Position numbers and translations under genes: made by a program. From the NCBI RefSeq assembly GCF_900589395.1, contig NZ_UUIS01000019.1:1-64000 (forward strand): 64,000 nt of DNA. Direction: 5' to 3'. The notes beneath the pieces are model-generated. The model did not search any database and was not told the DNA's origin. It worked only from the letters and a program-made list of their open reading frames with translations. The first letter of the stretch is position 1. Every line of letters begins with the position of its first letter. This document shows positions 38,707-47,705 of this stretch, piece by piece. The stretch is from Pseudomonas viridiflava. GTDB lineage: Bacteria > Pseudomonadota > Gammaproteobacteria > Pseudomonadales > Pseudomonadaceae.

Positions 38707-40116
38707 TTAATCCTCGACCACCCAGGTGTCCTTGGTACCGCCACCCTGGGACGAGTTCACCACCAGTGAGCCTTCACGCAAGGCGACCCGGGTGAGCCCG
38801 CCGGGCACCACGCGGGTTTCGCGGCCGGACAGGACAAATGGACGAAGATCGATGTGTCGCGGGGCGATGCCGTTCTCGACGAAGGTCGGACAGGTCGACA
38901 GGGACAAAGTGGGTTGGGCAATGTAAGCGTGCGGCTTGGCAATCAGACGCGCACGGAAAGCTTCTATCTCGGCGGCCGTGGACGCAGGGCCGACCAGCAT
39001 GCCGTAGCCGCCGGAGCCCTGGGTTTCCTTGACCACCAGGTCCTTGAGGTTGGCCAGCACGTGGGACAACTCCGCCGGCTTGCGGCATTGCCAGGTCGGG
39101 ACGTTCTTAAGGATCGGTTCTTCATCGAGGTAGAAGCGGATCATGTCGGTCACAAACGGATAGACCGATTTGTCGTCTGCCACGCCGGTGCCGATGGCGT
39201 TGGCCAGCACCACGTTACCGCTGCGGTAGGCCGACAGCAGGCCCGGCACGCCGAGCATCGAATCGGGCTTGAAGGCCAGCGGATCGAGGAAAGCGTCATC
39301 CAGGCGGCGGTAGATCACATCCACAGGCTTGGGACCGGACGTGGTACGCATGAACACCCGGTCGTCGCGCACGAACAGATCGGCCCCTTCGACCAGCTCG
39401 ACCCCCATTTCACGGGCCAGGAAGGCGTGCTCGAAAAATGCACTGTTGAAACGCCCCGGCGTCAGTACCACGACACTGGGGTTATCCAGCGGGCTGGAGC
39501 TTTTCAAGGTGTCGAGCAACAGGTTGGGGTAGTGATCGATCGGCGCGATACGCTGCGCTGCGAACAGCTCGGGAAACAACCGCATCATCATCTTGCGGTC
39601 TTCGAGCATGTAGCTCACCCCGCTTGGGGTGCGCAGGTTGTCTTCGAGCACGTAATAGGTGCCGTCGCCGTCGCGCACCAGGTCGACCCCGGAAATGTGC
39701 GAATACAGGTCCCGGTGCAGATCCAGGCCTTGCATGGCCAACTGATACTGATCGTTGGCCAGCACCTGTTCAGCCGGAACGATACCGGCCTTGATGATGC
39801 GCTGATCGTGGTACAGGTCAGCAAGAAACATGTTCAGCGCCTTGACGCGCTGGATACAGCCGCGCTCGACAATCCGCCACTCACTGGCCGGAATGCTGCG
39901 CGGAATCGTATCGAAGGGAATCAACCTTTCGGTGCCCTGCTCGTCTCCATAGAGCGTGAACGTAATACCGGCGCGATGAAACAGCAGATCGGCCTCACGG
40001 CGCCGCTGAGCCAGCAGCTCTGGCGGCGCGTCCCCCAGCCAACGGGCAAATTCCCGGTAATGCGGGCGAACCAGACCGCCAGCATCGTACATCTCGTCAT
40101 AAAAGGTGCGGATCAT
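38707..40116 (-). CDS. Circularly permuted ATP-grasp protein (DUF404/DUF407)
   Basis: A 469-aa protein with the family signature. It starts MIRTFYDEMYDAGGLVRPHYREF, and has FMLEDRK-type nucleotide segments (DGTYYVLEDNLRTPSGVSYMLEDRK) and a C-terminal PFVLSGRETRVVPGGLTRVAL. Permuted ATP-grasp enzymes are predicted to form an amide bond using ATP. AAGGAG stands 7 nt upstream of the ATG at 40116. It is first in the three-gene operon and drives the likely chemistry. Confidence 0.92.
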   Translation of the reverse strand: MIRTFYDEMYDAGGLVRPHYREFARWLGDAPPELLAQRRREADLLFHRAGITFTLYGDEQGTERLIPFDTIPRSIPASEWRIVERGCIQRVKALNMFLADLYHDQRIIKAGIVPAEQVLANDQYQLAMQGLDLHRDLYSHISGVDLVRDGDGTYYVLEDNLRTPSGVSYMLEDRKMMMRLFPELFAAQRIAPIDHYPNLLLDTLKSSSPLDNPSVVVLTPGRFNSAFFEHAFLAREMGVELVEGADLFVRDDRVFMRTTSGPKPVDVIYRRLDDAFLDPLAFKPDSMLGVPGLLSAYRSGNVVLANAIGTGVADDKSVYPFVTDMIRFYLDEEPILKNVPTWQCRKPAELSHVLANLKDLVVKETQGSGGYGMLVGPASTAAEIEAFRARLIAKPHAYIAQPTLSLSTCPTFVENGIAPRHIDLRPFVLSGRETRVVPGGLTRVALREGSLVVNSSQGGGTKDTWVVED

Positions 40117-40575
40117 GCCGTACTCCTTGTCACCCAGGGCACATAGGCCTTCGCAAGGCCCGTGCCACCGGCATAAACCCTTTGTTATCAATTATTTACG
40201 AATGGGTAAGACATTTAACGCACCATCCCTGTGCACAAACCGACCTCAAGATTCACGCGCGCCTCATTGGCAGGCACTGCGTGCGTAAAAGCTATAGGCC
40301 ATATAGAGAGAGTTGATTATCGCAGTGGCTATTAGTTCGCCATACTCGCTTCACGCCAGCAGATAAGGCATCGGCCCTCCCCGACCGATTCTGCGTGGCA
40401 CCCGATTGTTCACCGTATTCCCTTTCAAGCCACTGCTCGCAGTGGCTTTTTTTTGTCGCCTGGTTTTGCCGGCTGCACCGTCAAGGTGCCTTGGCGCTGA
40501 CTGGCCAGTGCGCCGGACTGCCTGAACAGCGGCAGACCGGCCATGGTGTACAGACAACCTCCGTTTGTCTGTCAA
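40117..40575. other. Gap with an orphan plus-strand terminator
   Basis: No protein gene is credible in this 459-bp stretch between the ATP-grasp gene and rraB, which are both on the minus strand. The only strong signal is the plus-strand terminator at 40427-40454. A TAAAAG/TATAGG-like AT patch occurs near 40286-40298, but no good -35 was found. The space could hold a small RNA. Confidence 0.45.
40427..40454 (+). terminator. Strong Rho-independent terminator, plus strand
   Basis: AAGCCACTG (40427-40435), loop CTCG (40436-40439) and CAGTGGCTT (40440-40448) form a perfect 9-bp stem. It is followed by six further T residues (40449-40454). On the minus strand the hairpin is preceded by As and lacks a T-run, so it works only for plus-strand RNA. 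No plus-strand gene lies upstream. Confidence 0.8.
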
Positions 40576-40914
40576 TCAGTTCAGGCGCCTGAGTTCATGC
40601 TTGACGCCCCATCCTTCCACCTCACCGTCCAGCGGCAGGACGACGGTCTGCAGGCCCTGCTCGAAATCACCGATGCCATCGTAAGTGGCGTACATCACTT
40701 TGCTGACCTGCAAATGCCAGGCACCGTCTTCGCGTTCGTTGATCTGGGTATTGAGCGATTCGCCGCGAAACTGCTGCGCAGCCTGGCGGGCCCGTTTTTC
40801 ATCAGGGAACACAGCGTAGAACTCGATGGGATGGATGCGGGCGAAGTCGAAACCGCCCTCTTTCATACAGCGCAGCACGTGGGTGCTGAGATCTTCCGAA
40901 TGGGCTGTGCTCAT
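40576..40914 (-). CDS. rraB: RraB-family regulator of RNase E
   Basis: RraB binds RNase E and lowers mRNA decay in enterobacteria. The 112-aa protein has the family's acidic and aromatic pattern: FYAVFPDEKRARQAAQQFRGE, followed by WHLQVSKVMYATYDGIGDFEQGL. A very good ribosome site (GGAGGA) is 5-7 nt before the ATG. The inhibitory effect has not been shown for Pseudomonas proteins of this branch. Its other neighbours do not suggest another function. Confidence 0.8.
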   Translation of the reverse strand: MSTAHSEDLSTHVLRCMKEGGFDFARIHPIEFYAVFPDEKRARQAAQQFRGESLNTQINEREDGAWHLQVSKVMYATYDGIGDFEQGLQTVVLPLDGEVEGWGVKHELRRLN

Positions 40915-41111
40915 GAAACGTCCTCCTATGCAACGATAGATAGAGTTTCAACGCGGGCAGTACGCCGGGCGGGGCCTTGCGCACCGCGGGCAATCAGACA
41001 TGACGCGTGGCGATCCCGGCCTGCACCAGACCGGCTATCGACAGAAGGGGCCTTGTAACCGGCCCCACTTGCAGAGTAGTCCTATCGTGAGTCACCTGCC
41101 AAGAGGCACCA

Positions 41112-41360
41112 TCAATCAGATCGCTGGGGGAGTTCCTTGATCGAAAGGATCTCGACGCTGTTGTGGTCCTTGAGGGTCTTGAGCGTAGGTTCAGCCATGC
41201 GACCGTCCAGGTCGTTGAGGTTGAGCTCATCGGTGACCGGAAAGAGCTTATGGCGCAGCAACTGGGCAGCTTCCTCAGACGTCGGGAGCTGCTGCGAATC
41301 GACATTCAAGGATTGCGTTACACCATCTTTATCGACGTACGAAACGGCCCACTGTTTCAT
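41112..41360 (-). CDS. Small conserved-looking protein of unknown function
   Basis: An 82-aa protein (starts MKQWAVSYVDKDGVTQSLN, ends LSIKELPQRSD) with a clear GGAGG site 5 nt before the ATG. It is soluble and has no cysteine or recognised domain. The alternating hydrophobic pattern in the first 20 residues suggests a beta hairpin. It lies between rraB and the LTA-synthase-like gene on the same strand, with gaps of about 200 bp on both sides. Confidence 0.65.
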   Translation of the reverse strand: MKQWAVSYVDKDGVTQSLNVDSQQLPTSEEAAQLLRHKLFPVTDELNLNDLDGRMAEPTLKTLKDHNSVEILSIKELPQRSD

Positions 41361-41534
41361 CAATGCCTCCACAATCAGCCAGACGTTGGCTTACCTGATC
41401 TTGACCAAAAAGCTTGAGTGTTCGTTCAAACCCAATGCAGGGGTTTTATACCGGCATGGCGCTGGCGTCGTGGCAGCTACTGCCTGTATCGGCCAGATCC
41501 GGGCATCTGTGCAGTTTTTTTCGACGGCAATGAA

Positions 41535-41556
41535 AAAAGGCCCCGAAGGGCCTTTT
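41535..41556. terminator. Bidirectional terminator after the LTA-synthase-like gene
   Basis: AAAAGGCCC (41535-41543) pairs perfectly with GGGCCTTTT (41548-41556) around a CGAA loop. T-runs follow on the minus strand, the direction of the adjacent gene ending at 41578. Confidence 0.9.
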
Positions 41557-41577
41557 CAAAGCAAGGTCAAGGACCCG

Positions 41578-43659
41578 TCAGTTCTTGCTGGCCTCGACGC
41601 CTGCCGAGTTGTCCAGCAGGCTCTTGGTAGCGGTCTGCAGGAAGCTTTCAAGCTTGTGCTTGAGCGCTTCGGCATCGGCGGCATCAGGCACCAGCTCGGC
41701 GGACGGTTGCGCGCCCAGACGGTAGGTCAGCACCTTGGCCGGCATGTCCACCGCCTCGATGAGGATGCGGTTGCCACTGATGATGCCCACCACCTGCTCA
41801 CTGCCCGACGGCTTGATCACGCCAAAGCCCTTGTCGCCCTCAGGCAGGTTCAACAGGTCGCGCCCCCAGCACTGGTGACGCGTCGGGCCACCCAGACGCC
41901 CCATGATGGTCGGCACCACATCGACCTGGGTGCCCACGGTGCTGCTGCGCTTGCCGAACTTGTCCTGGATGCCAGGGGCAATCAACAGCAGGGGCACGTT
42001 GAAGCGGCCCAGGTCCATTTCAGTCAACTGGCGGTTGTTGCCAAAACCGTGGTCACCCAGCACCACGAACAGGGTTTCGTTGTAGTAAGGCTCTTTCTTG
42101 GCTTTTTCAAAGAACTGGCCCAGGGCCCAGTCCGAGTAACGCATGGCGGTCAGATGCTCATCCAGCGAACCGTGGCCGGTCACGCGCTCGACCGGCAATT
42201 GCTCGGGCAGCGCATATGGGGTGTGGTTGGACAGGGTCTGCAGCAGGGCATAGAACGGCTTGCCACCCTGGCGAGCCTTGAGCTCCTGGGCGCCACGGTC
42301 AAACATGTCCTGGTCGGAAACACCCCAGGTCGGATCGGAGAAGACCGGGTTTACATAGTCGCCACGGCCAATGAAGTTGGTCATGCCCTGGTTGCTGAAG
42401 AAGCCCGACTGGTTGTCCCAGGCGAAGTTGCCGTTGTAGACGTACACATCGTCGTAATCACGACCGGCGCTGAGCAACTGTGGCAGGCCCGACAGCTTGT
42501 GACTGCCTTCGGGGGTCTGCATCAGGTATTCGAAACCTGGCAGGTTCGGGAAGCAGGCCATGGTCGCGAACATGCCTTGGTGGGTGTGCGTGCCATTGGA
42601 GAAAAAGTGGTCGAACAGCAGCCCTTCCTGCGACAGTTTGTCGAAGTACGGGGTGATATTGGCATTGCTGCCCAGCGCGCCTACCGAATGGCCGGCGAAG
42701 CTTTCCATCAGGATCACCACCACATTGCGAATCGGCAGCGTGTTCTGCGCAGGCGGCGTGAAGTCGCGGCGCACGGCTGCCAGGTCAGGCTCGACCAGTT
42801 TTTCACTCGGCGTCAGCAGCATGTTGCGTACGGTCTGCTGTGCCTGATCCTGCGGCAGCGTGGCTTTCCAGATGTTGTCACGGTCCTCGGACATGCGGCT
42901 CTTGGCGGCGGTGATCAGTGTCAGGGTGCCGTTAAGGCCCAGCTGGTTGGCGAAGTTGGAGTCGGTGGTGTAAGCGTCACCCCAGCGCAGCGGCGGGCCC
43001 TGGCGCAAGGTGCCACGCGCGGCGACAACGGCGACCAGCAAGATCACGAAAAACACCATTGCCCGCGTGTACCAAGGGGCTGTCGAACGGCTGTCCGCAC
43101 TGGAGATCGTGCCCGGCCCGGGGCGTGTCACACGGTCGATGCCTTTGAACACCAGGCTCAACAGCCAGGTGACAACCACCCAGGCCAACAGGTAACGCAC
43201 CACCGGGAAGCCGTACCAGAGCATGCTCAGGACGGTCTTGGGGTCTTCCTTGATGTACTGGAAGACCAGGCCGTTGAGGCGCTGGTGGAACTCACGATAG
43301 AAATCCATTTCCACCAGGCCCAGCAACAGCGTGATGCTGCCGACCAGGGTCAGCCAGAAACGAAAGAATCCGCGCGCACTCATGGCCCGCACACTGAACA
43401 CGGCGAAGAACAGCGGGATGAGCAGGTAGATGGTCAGGCGCAGGTCGAAACGCATGCCATTGACCAGCGCTTCAAGGAACGTCGACATCGGCGTCTCGCC
43501 GATCATCTCGCGGTTGTAAACCAGCAGGCCGATGCGCAACAGGGTGTACATCAGCATCAGGGCCAGGCCGCTGAGCAGGGTATAGACCAGGTGGGCCTTT
43601 ATTGTAGGTTTATGCAAGCGAGACAAGGCATGCCGAGCAGAGGCGTCCGTTTTGGCCAT
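41578..43659 (-). CDS. LTA-synthase-family membrane phosphotransferase
   Basis: A 693-aa protein with four or five N-terminal transmembrane helices (about residues 25-190) and a large periplasmic sulfatase-type domain. Visible metal-site segments are VVILMESFAGHSVGALG, THTHQGMFATMACF (nucleophile Thr area), FVVLGDHGFG and HQ. In Gram-negatives such enzymes add phosphoglycerol or phosphoethanolamine to envelope glycans. The start at 43659 begins right before the first helix and is preferred to a 48-codon extension. No lipoteichoic acid exists in Pseudomonas, so a glucan or lipid substrate is more likely. A terminator follows the gene. Confidence 0.88.
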   Translation of the reverse strand: MAKTDASARHALSRLHKPTIKAHLVYTLLSGLALMLMYTLLRIGLLVYNREMIGETPMSTFLEALVNGMRFDLRLTIYLLIPLFFAVFSVRAMSARGFFRFWLTLVGSITLLLGLVEMDFYREFHQRLNGLVFQYIKEDPKTVLSMLWYGFPVVRYLLAWVVVTWLLSLVFKGIDRVTRPGPGTISSADSRSTAPWYTRAMVFFVILLVAVVAARGTLRQGPPLRWGDAYTTDSNFANQLGLNGTLTLITAAKSRMSEDRDNIWKATLPQDQAQQTVRNMLLTPSEKLVEPDLAAVRRDFTPPAQNTLPIRNVVVILMESFAGHSVGALGSNANITPYFDKLSQEGLLFDHFFSNGTHTHQGMFATMACFPNLPGFEYLMQTPEGSHKLSGLPQLLSAGRDYDDVYVYNGNFAWDNQSGFFSNQGMTNFIGRGDYVNPVFSDPTWGVSDQDMFDRGAQELKARQGGKPFYALLQTLSNHTPYALPEQLPVERVTGHGSLDEHLTAMRYSDWALGQFFEKAKKEPYYNETLFVVLGDHGFGNNRQLTEMDLGRFNVPLLLIAPGIQDKFGKRSSTVGTQVDVVPTIMGRLGGPTRHQCWGRDLLNLPEGDKGFGVIKPSGSEQVVGIISGNRILIEAVDMPAKVLTYRLGAQPSAELVPDAADAEALKHKLESFLQTATKSLLDNSAGVEASKN

Positions 43660-43928
43660 GGGTCGTAGGATCCGTAGGAATCTGGGTTTCTGAAATGAAC
43701 AAGAGGTGCAGCGGGCAGCCATGAACAGGTTACAGGCGCGCCACGCCACCTCTCCATGGTGTATTACCGCCGCTTCATGCGGCCGGCAATGATAGCCGGG
43801 CATGATGAGTCAGGCGATGTGAAAATTACGTGGAAACAGAAAGGCTTGCGTAACGGGTTACTGCAACGCCGTGCCGATGCCTGTAAAGCCGGCGCGCGAG
43901 CATGCCGGCCCTGGGCGCGTGGATGGCT

Positions 43929-44120
43929 TCAATGGCGCACATTGCCCCGCGGCCCGGCAATCGCCCAGATGATCAGGCCCAGCACCGGCAGCAGCGCGAT
44001 CAGCAGTGTCCAGAGGATTTTCATCCCCGCTTCGGCACTGCTTTTGAGCACATGCAGGATCGCCCAGATATCCAGCGCCAGAACGATCAAGCCAACCAGA
44101 CTGTTGAATGTCGCCCCCAT
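43929..44120 (-). CDS. PLDc_N-type small membrane protein
   Basis: A 63-aa protein with two hydrophobic segments (LVGLIVLALDIWAILHVL, and TLLIALLPVLGLIIWAIAGPRG), which match the PLDc_N/cardiolipase N-terminal domain found alone in many Pseudomonas. GGAG lies 7 nt before the ATG. It is divergent from the ZIP transporter gene. The function is unknown. Confidence 0.82.
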   Translation of the reverse strand: MGATFNSLVGLIVLALDIWAILHVLKSSAEAGMKILWTLLIALLPVLGLIIWAIAGPRGNVRH

Positions 44121-44311
44121 GGTGTTGCTCCTCAACGTCATTGATACCCAAGGCGACGTGCAGCACTGCTGCCTGTGTCGACCCATCTCCTACAGAACCC
44201 TGCTGCCACGAATGGTTTCCATTGAACCAAACACGTGTTTCAACGCTCGGAAATCGGGATGACTCTGAGTGCGTCCGCCCTCAGCCTCTTCTCAGTAAAA
44301 GGTGTCATTTC

Positions 44312-45238
44312 ATGCCAACACCCGCTTCATCACGCACGCTGCGCTCGACCTGGTCTGCCCAGGTGCAGGCGGCCCCGCTCCTGAGCCTGGGCTTTGCACT
44401 GATCCTTGTCGTCCTGGTCGGCCTGGGCATCGCCAGCCTGTACAACGCGGTCAGCGGCACCAATCGCGTCAACCTCGAACATGCCCTGCTGGGTGGCAGC
44501 GCCGGATTTGTCGCCACGGCCCTGGGCGCCATCATGGCCGTGGTGTTTCGCAACATCACCCAGCGCACTCAGGACATCATGCTCGGCTTTGCCGCCGGCA
44601 TGATGCTGGCGGCCAGCTCGTTTTCGCTGATCCTGCCTGGCCTGGCAGCCGCCCGCGAGATCACCGACAGTGGCGCGCTGGCCGCCGCCACGGTGGTGGC
44701 CGGGCTGGCACTGGGTGTGCTGCTGATGCTGGGCCTGGAAAAGTTTACGCCCCACGAGCATGAAAGTGTCGGCCGCCAGGGCCCGCATGCCGAGCGCATC
44801 AATCGGGTCTGGCTGTTCGTGCTGGCCATTACCCTGCACAACCTGCCCGAAGGCATGGCCATCGGCGTCAGCTTTGCCGGCGGTGACATGAATGTCGGCC
44901 TGCCCCTGACCAGCGCCATTGCCATCCAGGACATCCCTGAAGGCCTGGCGATTGCCCTGGCCTTGCGCACCATCGGGCTGTCGCCGCTCAAGGCCATGCT
45001 GATCGCGGTGGGTTCCGGCATGATGGAACCGCTGGGCGCCGTGGTGGGGCTGGGCATTTCCAGCGGCTTTGCCATCGCCTACCCGCTCAGCCTGGGACTG
45101 GCGGCCGGGGCCATGCTGTTCGTGGTGTCCCATGAAGTGATTCCCGAAACCCACCGCAACGGCCACCAGACCTCAGCCACGCTGGGGCTGATGGGTGGCT
45201 TTGCCGTGATGATGTTTCTGGACACCGCGCTGGGTTGA
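44312..45238 (+). CDS. ZIP-family divalent metal transporter
   Basis: A 308-aa inner-membrane transporter of the ZIP/GufA type that imports zinc or other divalent metals. About eight helices are seen. The metal sites are clear: ITLHNLPEGMAIGVSFAGG and IAIQDIPEGLAIALAL (paired His/Asp and Glu), plus VVSHEVIPETH. A His-rich loop (EKFTPHEHESVGRQGPHAE) precedes them. The start ATG has a weak GGTG site. The stop is 3 bp from the convergent 173-aa gene. Confidence 0.9.
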   Translation: MPTPASSRTLRSTWSAQVQAAPLLSLGFALILVVLVGLGIASLYNAVSGTNRVNLEHALLGGSAGFVATALGAIMAVVFRNITQRTQDIMLGFAAGMMLAASSFSLILPGLAAAREITDSGALAAATVVAGLALGVLLMLGLEKFTPHEHESVGRQGPHAERINRVWLFVLAITLHNLPEGMAIGVSFAGGDMNVGLPLTSAIAIQDIPEGLAIALALRTIGLSPLKAMLIAVGSGMMEPLGAVVGLGISSGFAIAYPLSLGLAAGAMLFVVSHEVIPETHRNGHQTSATLGLMGGFAVMMFLDTALG

Positions 45239-45240
45239 AT

Positions 45241-45762
45241 TCAGGCGCCCTGCAAGGCCTTGAGGGCCGGGACGGCATGGATGCCGACCTGGGCGGCCAG
45301 CTCCATCACCCGCTGCTCGTCACACCCATAGACCAGCACGGTCTGCAGCGCGTGGTCCAGGGGCTGGCTGAAGTTCATCAGCACGTAGCCGCCCATTTCC
45401 TTGTTCATGCTGCCGAGCTGGATCTGAATGCGATTGAGCGCGGTCAACGGTTCAGTCTTGGCCAGTTGCCTGGGCTTGATGTTGAACGACACCTGGGGCC
45501 CGAACGAGGCCACGATCTCGCTGAACAGGTCCATGCAGGTGTCAGCCTGGAACAGGACGGTTTCGGGCAGGCTGCCCACCACCACCCACTCCCCCAGGGG
45601 AATGGGGAAACTGTCGTCGTAATTGATGTCGGGATTGGCGGCCAGGAAGGCTGCAGGATCAGCGAACGCCTGGGCTGCTTCGTCGGCAATCTGTGCGATC
45701 TCCTGCTCGTCCAGGCAGCCAGAGCTGACCTTGGTGATGAGTTCGACAAGTGCATCTTTCAT
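45241..45762 (-). CDS. Conserved protein of unknown function, 173 aa
   Basis: A soluble acidic protein (starts MKDALVELITKVSSGCLDEQE, ends GIHAVPALKALQGA) without signal or membrane segments. GGAT lies 7 nt before the ATG. The mixed alpha/beta pattern gives no recognisable motif. Its stop codon nearly touches that of the ZIP gene, so the two transcripts are convergent. No functional clue is available. Confidence 0.65.
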   Translation of the reverse strand: MKDALVELITKVSSGCLDEQEIAQIADEAAQAFADPAAFLAANPDINYDDSFPIPLGEWVVVGSLPETVLFQADTCMDLFSEIVASFGPQVSFNIKPRQLAKTEPLTALNRIQIQLGSMNKEMGGYVLMNFSQPLDHALQTVLVYGCDEQRVMELAAQVGIHAVPALKALQGA

Positions 45763-45781
45763 GGCGCGATCCTTGGACAAG

Positions 45782-45824
45782 CAAAAAGAGCCGCGCAGGA
45801 TAGCGGTAAATCCTGTGCGGCTCT
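45782..45824 (-). terminator. Terminator of the ankyrin gene
   Basis: A 15-bp stem (45787-45801 with 45810-45824, one G-T pair) with an 8-nt loop is followed on the minus strand by a T-run. It lies 12 nt beyond the stop of the ankyrin gene. Confidence 0.88.
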
Positions 45825-45835
45825 ATCTCGCCCTG

Positions 45836-46360
45836 CTACATCGCCGCCAATTGGGCAGCCGTATCCGCCGCTCCCATGGCTTGCGCAGCGCCCAGGGCGG
45901 TGACGCCGCGGGCATCGCGCGCCTGGGGGTTGGCGCCGCGCTCGATCAGGTAGTCGACAATCGCGGTGCGATTGAACATTGCCGCCATCATCAAGGCCGT
46001 GCGGCCATCGGCCGAGGCGCCCTCGACGCTTGCACCGCCCTCGACCAGCGCCTGGACCACCGACAGGTCGCCCTTGAAGGCAGCGCCGGCGATCGGGCTC
46101 TGGCCGTTGTCGTTGCGGATTTCAGGATCGGCCTGGTGCTTGAGCAGCACCTGCACAGCCGACAGATGCCCGTGATAGCTGGCCAGCATCAGTAATGTGT
46201 CGCCCTTGTGATTACGCAGGTTGACGGGCAACCCCTTGTCCAGCAGACGCTCAAGCATCAGCGCATTGCCCTGACGGGCGACATCGAACACCTGCTCGGC
46301 AAACTCGGCGGTCTCCTCATCGGTCATTACTTGGGGCGGATTACGATGGGTGTCGGTCAT
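45836..46360 (-). CDS. Ankyrin-repeat protein
   Basis: A 174-aa soluble protein with about four to five ankyrin repeats (GDTLLMLASYHGHLSAVQVLLKHQAD, GQSPIAGAAFKGDLSVVQALVEGGA, GRTALMMAAMFNRTAIVDYLIERGA, GVTALGAAQAM). The repeats have standard 33-residue spacing and mediate protein binding. P. aeruginosa AnkB is a related ankyrin protein associated with catalase activity, but no catalase gene is present here, so that role is not transferred. AGGAG precedes the ATG. A good terminator follows. Confidence 0.9.
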   Translation of the reverse strand: MTDTHRNPPQVMTDEETAEFAEQVFDVARQGNALMLERLLDKGLPVNLRNHKGDTLLMLASYHGHLSAVQVLLKHQADPEIRNDNGQSPIAGAAFKGDLSVVQALVEGGASVEGASADGRTALMMAAMFNRTAIVDYLIERGANPQARDARGVTALGAAQAMGAADTAAQLAAM

Positions 46361-46687
46361 GGAGCACTCCTGAGGCTGGATTCGAACACGTGATACGTAG
46401 CGGTTAATGACCGCCAGTCTGTCCAGCGGTTCGATACGGGTCAATTCAGTGCGGTCTATGCCTGTGATAGAAAAATAAATGCGGCACTTTCTCCTGAAGA
46501 CAGAGGTCCTACGACCGGCAAAATGCAGGATGCACGAAGGGCATTCATGCAATTTGCACGAGACCGAAAAATCAGCCATTTAGCAAGCTGTTGATTTTTA
46601 AGGATTTTCTAGAAAGCTCAATACTGGCACAGACACTGCAATCATTAGGTCACGCTTGAAACACCATGACCTATGGAGCCGCCAGAC
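46361..46687. other. Divergent promoter region between the ankyrin and DUF3509 genes
   Basis: This stretch holds no gene. It must contain both promoters, but no clear -35/-10 pair was found. It is AT-rich near 46560-46620, including TTGATTTTTAAGGATTTTCT. Confidence 0.45.
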
Positions 46688-46966
46688 ATGACTTATATCC
46701 AGGAAAAATTCGCCTCGGTCTTTTCCGACTATGTTGTTACCACTCAGGCTCGCCCTGATGGCGGCGTACTGCTGACCCTGCGTGACCACGACGGCAACCA
46801 GACCCGTCGCTGCGTGTCTTACGCCCAGTTGAACACCCCCGTGCAGCTGGAATGGTTGATCAGCGCCATCCGTCGCGACCTGGCCGCCCAGGCCAGTGAA
46901 CTGCCGGCTATCACCATGCTGCAAAGCCAGCATCGCTTCGACCTGCCGACTTACCATACTCGCTAA
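46688..46966 (+). CDS. DUF3509 family protein
   Basis: A 92-aa protein (starts MTYIQEKFASVFSDYVVTTQ) that shows the DUF3509 pattern of alternating strands with conserved R-R-C-V-S-Y. It is soluble. The family occurs almost only in Pseudomonas and has no known function. GGAG lies 9 nt before the ATG at 46688. Confidence 0.82.
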   Translation: MTYIQEKFASVFSDYVVTTQARPDGGVLLTLRDHDGNQTRRCVSYAQLNTPVQLEWLISAIRRDLAAQASELPAITMLQSQHRFDLPTYHTR

Positions 46967-47090
46967 GCCTGCACGGCTGTCCACCGACGGCGCTGCGCGC
47001 TTGCACCCCTGCTCCTTCGATCTCGCCGCGATCGCCCCGTGCTTTCGCGGCATTTTTTTGCCTGCCGGCTGGCCGGTCACTGCCTGGACG

Positions 47091-47633
47091 TCAGTCCTCC
47101 AGCCCGGCAAAACGACGGGCGATGTCATCACCGGTCACTTGCACGGCAGGGTCGGGTGAGCTGAACAGTTGCACGACGACCAGATGCGGGTGCTCGCCCG
47201 GATCAAACCAGTGCCGTGTGCCGGCCGGCACCGAGACCACATCGTTTCGCTCGCACAGCAAGGCAAACACATACTCGTCCAGGTGCAGGCTGAACAAGCC
47301 ACGACCCATGGCGAAAAAGCGCACTTCATCGGCGTCGTGGGACTGCTCCTGCAGCCATTGCGCACGCAGTTCGGCCTTTTGCGGGTGATCGTTACCCACG
47401 CTGATGACCCGCGTCAGTGTCTGGCTGCCGGCCACCTTGAGCGTGTCGATCTGTGCCCCGAGTGCTGAGAGCACGGTGCGCGTGTCAGCACCGGGCGTGA
47501 CCGGCCCGGCAACCTGCACGCGCGCAAAGGCCACGCCGTACTCGGCCAGGGTGGCGGCGATGTCTGGCTCGTGATTGAGCACCTTTTGCGGCATCTCCGG
47601 GCAGGCGGTGTGATAAACGAACAGGCTGCTCAT
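47091..47633 (-). CDS. Acireductone dioxygenase-like protein with an altered metal site
   Basis: A 180-aa cupin very similar in pattern to acireductone dioxygenase (methionine salvage), with matching length and segments (LHIDDYV-like LHLDEYVFALLCERNDVVSVPAG, HWFDPGEHPH). Active enzymes bind Ni/Fe through His-x-His, Glu and a later His. Here the first His is glutamine (Q97, CAG codon at 47345-47343) while H99, E103 and H141 remain. Activity is therefore uncertain. AGGAGG precedes the ATG. No other methionine-salvage gene is present in the window. Confidence 0.85.
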   Translation of the reverse strand: MSSLFVYHTACPEMPQKVLNHEPDIAATLAEYGVAFARVQVAGPVTPGADTRTVLSALGAQIDTLKVAGSQTLTRVISVGNDHPQKAELRAQWLQEQSHDADEVRFFAMGRGLFSLHLDEYVFALLCERNDVVSVPAGTRHWFDPGEHPHLVVVQLFSSPDPAVQVTGDDIARRFAGLED

Positions 47634-47705
47634 GGCGCCCCTCCTTGTAGATTGCAGGCATTGCCGACAGCGACAATCGCTGCGGCCTTGAATAAAGGTT
47701 ACCGG

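Noticed and set aside
40396..40411. Possible sigma-54 promoter (TGGCAC ... TTGTT)
   Set aside because: The second half lacks the essential GC at the correct 12-position distance from GG.
41137..43668. Very long plus-strand frame (843 codons) opposite the LTA-synthase-like gene
   Set aside because: It lies antisense to a clear gene and has the His/Gln/Arg-rich composition of reverse-complemented GC-rich codons.
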